DNA of 39,189 nt. Source: Bacteroidaceae bacterium (GTDB lineage: Bacteria; Bacteroidota; Bacteroidia; Bacteroidales; Bacteroidaceae). The notes beneath the pieces were generated by a model. The model searched no databases, was not told the DNA's origin, and worked only from the letters and a program-made list of their open reading frames with translations. The position numbers and the translations under genes are program-made. Location: contig JAGBKI010000039.1 of the NCBI GenBank assembly GCA_017933995.1, forward strand, positions 1 through 39,189. Reading direction: 5' to 3'. Within the stretch, counting starts at the first letter, position 1. Every line of letters starts with the position of its first letter. Positions 14,879 through 21,872 of this stretch are shown here, piece by piece.

Positions 14879-15625
14879 ATGAAATCCCTCGTCTTCGCCG
14901 CCGGCCTGGGAACGCGGCTGCGGCCGCTGACCGACACGATGCCCAAGGCCCTGGTGCCGGTGGGCGGCAGGCCGCTGCTCGACATCACCCTGCGCCGCCT
15001 CATCAGCGAGGGCGCGACGGAGGTGGTGGTGAACGTCCATCACTTCGCCGACCAGGTGACGGCCTACCTCGCCGCCCGCGACTACGGCATCCCCGTGCGC
15101 GTCAGCGACGAGACGCGCCTGCTGCTCGACACCGGCGGCGGCCTGCGCAAAGCCCTCGCCCTCTTCGAGACCGAGCCTGACGCCCCCATCCTCATCCACA
15201 ACGTCGACATCCTCAGCGACGCGCCGCTCGCCCGCTTCTACGCCGCCTGCCGCGAGGCCGACGCCGCCCTGCTGGTCAGCCCCCGCCCCTCCACACGCCA
15301 GCTCTACTTCGACAACGCGATGCGCCTGCGCGGCTGGCAGAACCTCACCACCGGCGCCACGCGCAGCCCCCTACCCCACTTCAGCCCCGACGCCCACACG
15401 CCCTACGCCTTCAGCGGCATCCACCTCTTCTCGCCCCGCCTGCTCCGCGCGCTGGAGGCATACGGCGAGCGTTTCCCCATTATGGACTTCTACCTCGGCG
15501 AGTGCGCCCGCGCCGACATACGCGGCCACCTGCTGCCCGCCCTGCGCCTGATGGACGTGGGCAAGGCCGACACGCTGGAACGCGCCAAAGACTTCGCCGA
15601 GGAACTTGGACTTGCAACGCAATAG
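14879..15625 (+). CDS. Sugar-1-phosphate nucleotidyltransferase
   Basis: A 248-residue NTP-transferase-fold enzyme that joins a sugar-1-phosphate to an NTP. The N-terminus FAAGLGTRLRPLTDTMPKAL (6-25) is the nucleotide-binding signature with the catalytic Arg and Lys. VVVNVHHFADQV, ETRLLLDTGGGLRKAL and LIHNVDILSD (metal-binding Asp) follow. This pattern is close to mannose-1-phosphate guanylyltransferase-like and MurU (MurNAc-1-phosphate uridylyltransferase) proteins. MurU would fit peptidoglycan recycling, but the usual AmgK-like kinase partner is not next to it here, so the sugar is left open. It is followed 12 nt later by the HsdR-domain gene. Confidence 0.9.
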   Translation: MKSLVFAAGLGTRLRPLTDTMPKALVPVGGRPLLDITLRRLISEGATEVVVNVHHFADQVTAYLAARDYGIPVRVSDETRLLLDTGGGLRKALALFETEPDAPILIHNVDILSDAPLARFYAACREADAALLVSPRPSTRQLYFDNAMRLRGWQNLTTGATRSPLPHFSPDAHTPYAFSGIHLFSPRLLRALEAYGERFPIMDFYLGECARADIRGHLLPALRLMDVGKADTLERAKDFAEELGLATQ

Positions 15626-15637
15626 CCCGCCGCCATC

Positions 15638-16111
15638 GTGAACGCAGCCCAATCCTACTATCCTCGCCTCAACCTGCCGGAGGCCCAATTGCGCATCCGC
15701 CAGGGCAAAGGACACTACGAAGTGTGGTGTCCGTTGCGCCGTCGCTTCGTGGCCTTGACGCCGGAGGAATGGGTGCGCCAGCATTTCGTGGCATTTCTCA
15801 CAGCCGAGCGCGGCTATCCCACTGCCCTGCTCGGCAACGAGGTGACCATCCGGGTGGGTAACGCCACGCGCCGCTGCGACACCATTTTGTACAACAAGGA
15901 AGGCGGCACGCCCCGCGCCATTGTGGAATACAAAGCGCCGAACGTGCCCATCACGCAGGCCGTGTTCACCCAAATCAGTTCCTACAACAGCGTGTTGCGC
16001 GCCGAATACCTCTTTGTGAGCAACGGCCTGCGCACCATCGCCTGCCACATTGACTACGCCACCCGGCAATACCGTTTTCTGCCCGACATTCCCCGCTACG
16101 AAGCGCTCTGA
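15638..16111 (+). CDS. Stand-alone HsdR N-terminal-type nuclease domain protein
   Basis: The 157-residue protein, starting at GTG 15638, consists only of the type I restriction enzyme R-protein N-terminal domain (HSDR_N_2 type). The PD-(D/E)xK active site looks complete: Asp81 in RRCDTILY, Glu97 and Lys99 in AIVEYKAP, and the following QxxxY (Gln112, Tyr116 in TQISSYN) typical of HsdR. The N-terminal YYPRLNLPEAQLRIRQGKG and LTPEEWVRQHF segments also fit the family. No helicase, HsdM or HsdS gene is near, so it is not part of a restriction system here. Such proteins are common in Bacteroidetes. It is probably cotranscribed with the nucleotidyltransferase. Confidence 0.85.
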   Translation: MNAAQSYYPRLNLPEAQLRIRQGKGHYEVWCPLRRRFVALTPEEWVRQHFVAFLTAERGYPTALLGNEVTIRVGNATRRCDTILYNKEGGTPRAIVEYKAPNVPITQAVFTQISSYNSVLRAEYLFVSNGLRTIACHIDYATRQYRFLPDIPRYEAL

Positions 16112-16148
16112 ACGGCCTGCCGCTGAGCGCGAAAACGCATAATACAGA

Positions 16149-16177
16149 CTCAAAACGCACAAGGTTTGAGCCTTTTT
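16149..16177 (+). terminator. Probable terminator after the HsdR-domain gene
   Basis: CTCAAA (16149-16154) pairs with TTTGAG (16165-16170), followed by CC and six T. The stem is short. The T run directly precedes the next promoter box. Confidence 0.55.
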
Positions 16178-16179
16178 TG

Positions 16180-16187
16180 TATTTTTG
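16180..16187 (+). promoter_or_regulatory. Promoter -7 box (TATTTTTG) for the lipoprotein/YqeG/VanW operon
   Basis: TATTTTTGC with TTTG at 16165-16168 12 nt upstream. It lies 84 nt before the lipoprotein ATG at 16271. Confidence 0.55.
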
Positions 16188-16270
16188 CCCAATCCGAGGA
16201 AACATCGGCCACATCGTCAGTGGGAATGGCTACCCCAATTTATGAAACGCTTAATCACCCGATAAAACTT

Positions 16271-17575
16271 ATGAAGAAGTCACTTTGGCTCATATCGCTT
16301 GCGGCTTTTGCGGCTTGCAACAGCGATGAGGCGCTCAGCGAGTTGCCCGAATCCACCAGCGAAACTTTTACGGCCTATGCCCCGCCCGTGGCCGACGAGA
16401 GCTATTTCCCCGCCGAGGACAAGTCCGTCCAGCTCTCCACGCTCGACCTCTCCTCCGCGCTCTACCGCTGCGTGTACAAAGTGGGCGACGATGTGGGCCG
16501 TGCCTTCGACAGCACCAAGGCCACCGAGGAGGAGGCCGACTTCCTGCAAACCGAGGCCGAAGCCATTTTCGAGGGCTGCGAAACCGAGAAGCAGAAACTC
16601 GACGCCATCTTCAACTGGGAGGTGAACAACGTGCGCTACGACACGGGCGGCGAAAATCCGGGCCAGACGGCCTACAACACCTATGTGAACCATGTGGCCA
16701 ACTGCCAAGGCTACTCCAACCTGCTCAACGTGATGTGCCACTTCGCCGGTCTGCAATGCTTCAACGCCAACGGCTTTGTCACGCAATACTGGCTCGGCCA
16801 CGCCTGGAACTACGTCAAGGCCGACGGCAAATGGTATGTGGTCGACGCCACCAACAACCGCATGTACCTCATGACCAACACGGCCAAGTACAAGGACGAG
16901 TATTTCCCGATGCGCGTGGACGTGACGCTCTTCGAGGATGAGAGCTTCAAGTACACCTGGGAGGCCGGCGCGTTCGCCGTGGTCGAGGTGAAGCAGGGTG
17001 CAGAGCGGCTCACCGTGCCGTTCAGTGTGGAAAACCTGCGCATCTTCTCCTTCAACCCGCAAACAGACCTCCCTGCCTCCGTCCGCGAAGTCTACCTCGG
17101 CAGCAACATCACCTCGCTGGGCGACGGCAACGACACGGGCCTCCGCAACCACGCCCCTAACGTCGAAGCCGTCCACGTGGCCGAGGGATGCCGCACGTTC
17201 TGCAGCGAAAACGGCATCGTCTACCGGCGCAATGGCAGCGAGGTGCAGCTAAGCCTCATTCCGCCCGCCATGCGTTGGGTGGAACTCTCCTCCAAACTGA
17301 CGCGCCTGGAGAAGAACGCCGTCTACAACCACTATGGCGTGCAGACGCTTGTCATCCCGGCCAGCGTGACCGAAATCGAACCGTGGGCTGTGGAAAACGC
17401 TCCCAACCTGCTTTGGATTTACGTGCCCGAAAACTGTAGCTACCTCGGTGTCGACAGCAACTACAACACCACCTACAACAGCGAACCCACCGCCGACACC
17501 TTTGTGGGCATCAACAAGGTGTGCGAAATCATCAAGGGCGCAGTGCCCACAAGCATCAAGACCGTCCGCCTCTGA
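16271..17575 (+). CDS. Transglutaminase-like plus LRR lipoprotein
   Basis: The 434-residue protein starts MKKSLWLISLAAFAAC with the lipid Cys at residue 16, followed by NSDEALSE. Residues about 85-205 form a transglutaminase-like (papain-fold) domain. The expected triad is visible: Cys145 in ANCQGYSNLLN, His177 in LGHAWNYVK and Asp192 in WYVVDATNN. Residues about 230-430 are BspA-like LRR_5 repeats (SVREVYLGSNITSLG, VQTLVIPASVTEIEPWAVEN). This combination suggests a cell-surface peptidase or cross-linker that binds a partner through the LRRs. The ATG at 16271 was chosen for the signal peptide; earlier in-frame ATGs lack one. It leads an operon with a HAD phosphatase and VanW. Confidence 0.85.
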   Translation: MKKSLWLISLAAFAACNSDEALSELPESTSETFTAYAPPVADESYFPAEDKSVQLSTLDLSSALYRCVYKVGDDVGRAFDSTKATEEEADFLQTEAEAIFEGCETEKQKLDAIFNWEVNNVRYDTGGENPGQTAYNTYVNHVANCQGYSNLLNVMCHFAGLQCFNANGFVTQYWLGHAWNYVKADGKWYVVDATNNRMYLMTNTAKYKDEYFPMRVDVTLFEDESFKYTWEAGAFAVVEVKQGAERLTVPFSVENLRIFSFNPQTDLPASVREVYLGSNITSLGDGNDTGLRNHAPNVEAVHVAEGCRTFCSENGIVYRRNGSEVQLSLIPPAMRWVELSSKLTRLEKNAVYNHYGVQTLVIPASVTEIEPWAVENAPNLLWIYVPENCSYLGVDSNYNTTYNSEPTADTFVGINKVCEIIKGAVPTSIKTVRL

Positions 17576-17603
17576 CACCTCTCCCGCAATTCCCCACGCC
17601 GCC

Positions 17604-18137
17604 GTGCCCGCCCTACTCTTTCCCCACGGATATGCTGACAGCGTGCTGGCCATCGACTACGCCCGCCTGCACGACATGGGCATACGCGGCCTCATTTTCG
17701 ACATCGACAACACCCTTGTGCCCCACGGCGGCGACGCCACGGCTGAAGTCGAAGCCCTCTTCCGCCGCCTCCACGCCCAGGGTTTCCGCACACTCCTGCT
17801 CTCCAACAACAGCGAAGCGCGCATCCGGCACTTCAACCGCCACATCGGCACGCGCTACATCCACAACGCCCGCAAACCGTCGCCAGCAGCCTACATCAAG
17901 GCCGTCGAAACGCTGGGGCTGGACAAATCGGAAGTCGTTGTGATTGGCGACCAACTGTTCACCGACGTGCTCGGCGCGGGTCGCAGCGGGCTGAAGAGCA
18001 TCCTTGTGCGCTACATCGGCCACGAGCGAAAGGAGTGGAAAGGCTGGCGGCGCATGGCCGAGCGCATTGTGCTGGCCGTCTACGCCCTGCTCCCGCCCTC
18101 CCGCCATCGCCTTTCCAGCGCCCTGCAGCCACGCTAA
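17604..18137 (+). CDS. YqeG-family HAD-type phosphatase
   Basis: The 177-residue protein is a HAD IIIA phosphatase of the YqeG type. It has the conserved entry VPALLFPHGYADSVLAIDY, motif I FDIDNTLV with the nucleophile Asp, motif II LLSNNSE, the Lys in ARKPSPAAYIKA and motif III VVIGDQLFTDVLGAGRSG. The GTG at 17604 was preferred because the family starts at this segment and it lies 28 nt after the previous stop; the open frame upstream overlaps the lipoprotein gene in another frame. Substrate is unknown (some YqeG relatives act on phosphatidylglycerophosphate). The C-terminal 40 residues are basic and hydrophobic. Confidence 0.88.
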   Translation: MPALLFPHGYADSVLAIDYARLHDMGIRGLIFDIDNTLVPHGGDATAEVEALFRRLHAQGFRTLLLSNNSEARIRHFNRHIGTRYIHNARKPSPAAYIKAVETLGLDKSEVVVIGDQLFTDVLGAGRSGLKSILVRYIGHERKEWKGWRRMAERIVLAVYALLPPSRHRLSSALQPR

Positions 18138-18149
18138 GCCGCCCTGCCT

Positions 18150-18983
18150 ATGGAAAAGAAGAAACGCCTTTTTTGCGAAATAAGCCCCACGACCTACGCC
18201 ATCTCCCTCTTCAAGGAAAGGCTGAAACGCCACGCCAAGAACCTCCTCGGCCACGAGCGCTACGCCAAGGAAATCCAAACCTCGCCGCTGCCCGTACTCG
18301 TCGCAACGGGCGGTGGCGATATGATAAAACGCGGGCCGGGCATAAACCCCATCCACCAGCAGGGCAAGGCCGACAACATCCGCCTCGCCGCCAGCCGCAT
18401 CGACGGCCTGATTATACACCCTGGCGAGACGTTCTCCTTCTGGCAGCGCGTGGGCAAAACCTCGCGCCGAAACGGATTCCGCGAAGGGCGCGTCATCGTT
18501 AACGGACGGCTCGTGGCGGGCACCGGCGGCGGGCTGTGCAACCTCGCCCATACGCTCAACCTGCTCGTGCAGCAAAGCCCGCTCACCGTCACCGAACTCC
18601 ACCACCATTCCGACGCCCTTGCGCCCGACGCAGACGGCGTGCGCGTGCCCTACAGCGCGGGCACCTCCGTGAACTACAACCACATCGACTACCGCTTCCG
18701 CAACGACACCGCCCAGGCGTTCCAGCCCCGCGTGTGGTGCGAGGGCGACACGCTGCGCGCCGAACTGCGCACCACCGCCCCCCTGCCCCACCGCTACCGC
18801 ATCGCCGAGGAGAACCACCACTTCCACCGCAGCGAAAGCGGCGACTTCTACCGCATCTCCCAAATCTACCGCGAGACGCTCGACGCGCAGACCCACGCCG
18901 TCACCCACCGCCGCCTCATCCGCGACAACCGCTCCCGCGTGATGTTCGACCCCTCGCTCATCCCGCCCCACCTCATCGCGTAA
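18150..18983 (+). CDS. VanW family protein
   Basis: The 277-residue protein carries the VanW core: HPGETFSFWQRVGKTSRRNG, then GTGGGLCNLAHTLNLLVQQS and ELHHHSDAL, followed by VNYNHIDYRFRND. VanW proteins were named from a vancomycin-resistance cluster, but their function is not known and these stand-alone copies do not imply resistance. No signal peptide is present. It begins 12 nt after the HAD phosphatase gene and ends the three-gene operon. The first 40 residues (ISLFKERLKRHAKNLLGHERYA) are a basic helix. Confidence 0.9.
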   Translation: MEKKKRLFCEISPTTYAISLFKERLKRHAKNLLGHERYAKEIQTSPLPVLVATGGGDMIKRGPGINPIHQQGKADNIRLAASRIDGLIIHPGETFSFWQRVGKTSRRNGFREGRVIVNGRLVAGTGGGLCNLAHTLNLLVQQSPLTVTELHHHSDALAPDADGVRVPYSAGTSVNYNHIDYRFRNDTAQAFQPRVWCEGDTLRAELRTTAPLPHRYRIAEENHHFHRSESGDFYRISQIYRETLDAQTHAVTHRRLIRDNRSRVMFDPSLIPPHLIA

Positions 18984-18998
18984 CCTCTGAAGATTCTT

Positions 18999-19179
18999 CC
19001 AAAAAATCTCAAATCTCAGTTATCTCAGTTAAAAAACGGCACACCCACATAACGGAACGGTCTCCTTTAAGAGCCTCTAACTTACTTATAATCAATAATA
19101 TAAATAATAATATAAGTAAAAAGAGTCTCTTGAGGTGTCCGAAAAACAACTGAGATAACTGAGATTTGAGATTTTTTGG
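18999..19179. repeat. Inverted-repeat element with perfect 32-bp arms and AT-rich core
   Basis: The arm at 18999-19030 (starting CCAAAAAATCTCAAATCTCA) is the exact reverse complement of 19148-19179. Inside, a second dyad (ACTTATA near 19082 / TATAAGT near 19115) surrounds an AT-rich core containing ATAATCAAT. No coding capacity. The form is that of a small non-autonomous mobile element (MITE), but no target duplication is visible at the ends. Confidence 0.88.
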
Positions 19180-19423
19180 CCAACAAAAGGTCAAATATCA
19201 AGCCTTGAAACAACCTAAAAACCAGCAAGTTAAATCATTTTCTCCTCCGCCACCCGATACCTCGTTCCCCGCTCCGACACCCTCTTTTTCCGCCCCAAAA
19301 CCCTCACATTTCGGCGGATTTACTTTGAAAACAAGCCCGTTTACCTTGAGAACAGACGGACTTGCTTCGTTTTTTTCGCCGCACCGTGGTGCGCCGTAAG
19401 CAGTTGTAATCGTACGCGCGTAA

Positions 19424-19689
19424 GACGCCTTTGCGTCTCCCCCTCTGTAACCGCAGGTTCGCGGAATGAAATGGAGCGAACCTGCGGCAGCAGCGGATGG
19501 TATGACGGACGCTGGAAGTGTCCCCCCACGACGGGCGGAAGTAACTTATAGTGCAGGTGGGGCACGCTTTCTTGCGGTGGCAAGCGCTTCGCGATTACAG
19601 CGTGCATTCGGTGGTGTTCCGACTGCCGCAGGTGCTCTCCGTTGCACTTCGCGCACCTGCGGTTACAGAGAGGGCTACGCAAAGGCGTC
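19424..19689. repeat. 266-bp nested palindrome
   Basis: Outer arms 19424-19458 (GACGCCTTTGCGT ... CCCTCTGTAACCGCAGGT) and 19655-19689 pair almost perfectly. Within, CCGCAGGTTCGC (19451-19462) also pairs with GCGAACCTGCGG (19476-19487), and CCGCAGGTGC (19626-19635) pairs with GCACCTGCGG (19653-19662). The same sequence can therefore fold either as one long hairpin or as two side hairpins. It fills part of the gene-free stretch 18984-19805; 19180-19423 shows nothing I can support. Confidence 0.85.
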
Positions 19690-19805
19690 ATGACGTCGCC
19701 TCATTGAACCGAAAGTTTGAGCGGACACCAATAATTTATTAACTAAAAGTGTGTAATAATCCCCGCCCCCGGCGGTCTTATAGGTGTAGCAACCGCACAA
19801 GAACG

Positions 19806-20354
19806 ATGACAGACAGGGAACTTGCACAGCGCGTCGTCCGCCACGGCGACCACAAGGCTTTCGCCGGGATAGTCCGCCGCCACTCCGCAGCGGTCTTCTC
19901 CAAGGCCGTCGGCATCCTGCACGACGAGGACGCAGCAGCCGAGGTGACGCAGCAGGTCTTTGTCCGTGCCTACGAGGGCCTCGACACCTGGCGCGGCGAC
20001 AACCTCGCCCCGTGGCTCATCGCCATCGCCGCGCACACCGCCCTGAAACACCTCGAAAAAATCCGACGGCGCCGCACCGTCTCCCTCGACACCCTCCCGG
20101 ACGACAGCCCGCGCGACTTCGCCCGTCTGTCCGACGAAGACGACTATTCCGACGAACGCGAATCCCGCCTGCAGCGCATGGAAGCCGCCATCGCCGCCCT
20201 GCCCGAGGCCGACCGCGCGCTGCTGGGCCTCCACTACTACGAACAGCTGAGCACTGCCGACATTGCACGCCGCACCGGCCTCACGCAGAGCAACGTCCTC
20301 GTGCGCCTCCACCGCATACGCGAACGACTCAAAACCCACCTCTCCCATGAATGA
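19806..20354 (+). CDS. ECF-type RNA polymerase sigma factor
   Basis: A complete 182-residue ECF sigma factor. Region 2 includes HDEDAAAEVTQQVFVRAYE and LAPWLIAIAAHTALKHLEK; an acidic linker (SDEDDYSDERESR) follows; region 4 is LPEADRALLGLHYYEQLSTA with the helix-turn-helix STADIARRTGLTQSNVLVRL. The ATG at 19806 (MTDRELAQRVV) is the family start. It overlaps the next gene by 8 nt, so a small membrane protein is translationally coupled to it. It should direct transcription of its own small regulon; the targets cannot be read here. Confidence 0.93.
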   Translation: MTDRELAQRVVRHGDHKAFAGIVRRHSAAVFSKAVGILHDEDAAAEVTQQVFVRAYEGLDTWRGDNLAPWLIAIAAHTALKHLEKIRRRRTVSLDTLPDDSPRDFARLSDEDDYSDERESRLQRMEAAIAALPEADRALLGLHYYEQLSTADIARRTGLTQSNVLVRLHRIRERLKTHLSHE

Positions 20355-20670
20355 AATGAACGACACCCAGTTCGACCGCCTGATAGCCGACACATTGCGC
20401 CGCGAAGCCTTGCTTAGCGACCTCAACCGCCACGTCATCCGCGACGTGCGCCGCTGCACGCACCGGGCGTGGCTGCGCCGCTGGGCGCGCACGGCCGCTT
20501 TCTGTTTCGGCCTGCCGCTGGCGCTGGGCCTTTTCGCCCTTGCCGCCTACACCTGCATCAAGCAATACGGCCCCACCCCTGAAACCCTCGGCCTCCTCTT
20601 CTGGCCCACGCTCGGCCTGCTCGCCGCCGCTGCCCGCGCCGTCAGCGACTTTTCCCCCTCCGACGTGTAA
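20347..20670 (+). CDS. Small membrane protein coupled to the ECF sigma factor
   Basis: The 107-residue protein starts at ATG 20347 inside the end of the sigma gene. It has a charged cytoplasmic N-terminal half (NDTQFDRLIADTLRREALLSDLNRHVIRDV) and two membrane segments (about residues 50-70 and 80-97). The position and layout suggest an anti-sigma-like regulator, although it lacks a recognisable ZAS motif. I do not recognise a named family. Confidence 0.78.
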   Translation: MNEMNDTQFDRLIADTLRREALLSDLNRHVIRDVRRCTHRAWLRRWARTAAFCFGLPLALGLFALAAYTCIKQYGPTPETLGLLFWPTLGLLAAAARAVSDFSPSDV

Positions 20671-20747
20671 TAAACCCGCCAGCAACGGGTCATATCAACA
20701 GAGCGCTCTATACAATAAACATTAACCGCTAAACATTAAAAGTAAAC

Positions 20748-21152
20748 ATGTATTCATCCCACATCGTAGGCATCTTCGCCATCGTCTTCTCGCTCTCCAT
20801 CCCCATCGTAGCCATCGTGGCGCTGGCCGTTGCGTACATCAAGCGCAAGAAGAGCGACACCGAACTGCGCATCGCCCTCATCCGCCAGGGCACGGACGCC
20901 GAAACGGCCAAGGTCATCATCGCCGAGCAGCAGCGGAAGCGCGCCGACAAGTACACCACGCTCCGCTGGGGCAGTGCCTGTCTCGGTGCCGGACTGGGCG
21001 TGCTCACGGCCTCCCTCTGCGGCCTCGACGCCGAAAACGACATCGTCTTCTGGTTCTGCCCCGTCATCGGCCTCGGCCTGGCCCTCCTCGCCGCCTTCAT
21101 CGCCGAATACCGCCTCACACGCCGCAAGCACGGACGGGAGGAAGAGGCATAA
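20748..21152 (+). CDS. DUF6249-like membrane protein
   Basis: The 134-residue protein has an N-terminal membrane segment (GIFAIVFSLSIPIVAIVALA), a charged middle KRKKSDTELRIALIRQGTD followed by AETAKVIIAEQQRKR, and two further membrane segments (about 72-92 and 98-117), with a basic tail. This resembles DUF6249-type proteins that often sit beside ECF sigma genes in Bacteroidetes. It is 77 nt after the small membrane protein gene and is closed by a terminator, so it is probably the last gene of the sigma operon. Function unknown. Confidence 0.82.
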   Translation: MYSSHIVGIFAIVFSLSIPIVAIVALAVAYIKRKKSDTELRIALIRQGTDAETAKVIIAEQQRKRADKYTTLRWGSACLGAGLGVLTASLCGLDAENDIVFWFCPVIGLGLALLAAFIAEYRLTRRKHGREEEA

Positions 21153-21269
21153 GGTCAGGAAGACAAGGTATAAAGGAACTGGGAACGAAACGTCCATACC
21201 GTCCGCAGCTCTGCCAAACCTCCCCCCCCGCCCTTCGCCCCGCTCCCCGCGCACGCCCCCTCCCCCTAT

Positions 21270-21308
21270 AACTCCCGCACAGCCCCTGACGCTATGCGGG
21301 AGTTTTCG
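21270..21308 (+). terminator. Rho-independent terminator of the ECF sigma operon
   Basis: Perfect 10-bp stem AACTCCCGCA (21270-21279) / TGCGGGAGTT (21295-21304) followed by TTCG; the T run is short but the stem is strong. Confidence 0.8.
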
Positions 21309-21342
21309 TATTCCACCAAGTTGAAAACCGAATTTACCACAA

Positions 21343-21506
21343 AACCCGTTGGCGGGATTACCAGAATCTGTTCAATTTTGATATAAATTTTGATGAATTT
21401 CTGCGCGAAGCGCATAAAGAGTAGTCGCCTACGGCGAGAAATTTTACAAAATTAAATTCAAAATTATTCAAAATCCGCATTATTGGGCTAATTCCGCCAA
21501 CGGGTT
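21343..21506. repeat. 164-bp inverted-repeat element with AT-rich interior
   Basis: AACCCGTTGGCGGGATTA (21343-21360) pairs with TAATTCCGCCAACGGGTT (21489-21506), one mismatch. Inside are AT-rich arms (AATTTTGATGAATTTCT / AGAAATTTTACAAAATT) and two small hairpins, GCGCGAAGCGC and TCGCCTACGGCGA. The flanks ACCACAAA occur on both sides in direct orientation (21336 and 21507). Confidence 0.82.
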
Positions 21507-21558
21507 ACCACAAACTGTTTTTAGGCCGACCAAAGCCCCGATAGGGGCGGCATTGGTT

Positions 21559-21697
21559 AGGCGGGGGCGTGAGCCCCCGTAATGCGGGCGGCATTAACGA
21601 ACCGCGTAGCGGTGACACATCATACTCGTCCTGATGTATCACCGCTACGCGGTTCATTCGGGTGGCATTCCCGCCCACGGGGGTTACACCCCCGCCT
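21559..21697. repeat. 139-bp nested palindrome
   Basis: A 17-bp perfect dyad GAACCGCGTAGCGGTGA (21599-21615) / 21639-21655, with ACATCA / TGATGT continuing it, forms the centre. Outside it AGGCGGGGG and CCCCCGT on the left pair with ACGGGGG and CCCCCGCCT on the right. The stretch 21700-21872 shows nothing else I can support. Confidence 0.85.
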
Positions 21698-21872
21698 ATC
21701 CTATGTCGTCGCTACGCGACTATAATAACCTCTGGTGCCGCCTAATGTGTTTATAAACAGATTTGGAGGCCGTGGAAGCACGCTTTTGTGTGGAGGAAGA
21801 TTCTTTGTGTAGAATGCCCGCCAAAACTGCGCGGGGTGAAGGGAGGAGCGGAACAAACGAGACGCGCGGCTA

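Noticed and set aside
15638-16111. Type I restriction-modification system
   Set aside because: Only the nuclease-type domain is present; no HsdM, HsdS or helicase was seen.
17613-18971. 452-residue open frame opposite the HAD phosphatase and VanW genes
   Set aside because: Antisense shadow covering two well-identified genes; composition is not protein-like.
18150-18983. VanW as evidence of a vancomycin-resistance cluster
   Set aside because: No VanA/H/X/R/S-type genes are nearby, and stand-alone VanW proteins are widespread.
19466-19742. Open frames in the nested palindrome
   Set aside because: They follow from palindromic DNA and show no family features or plausible start.
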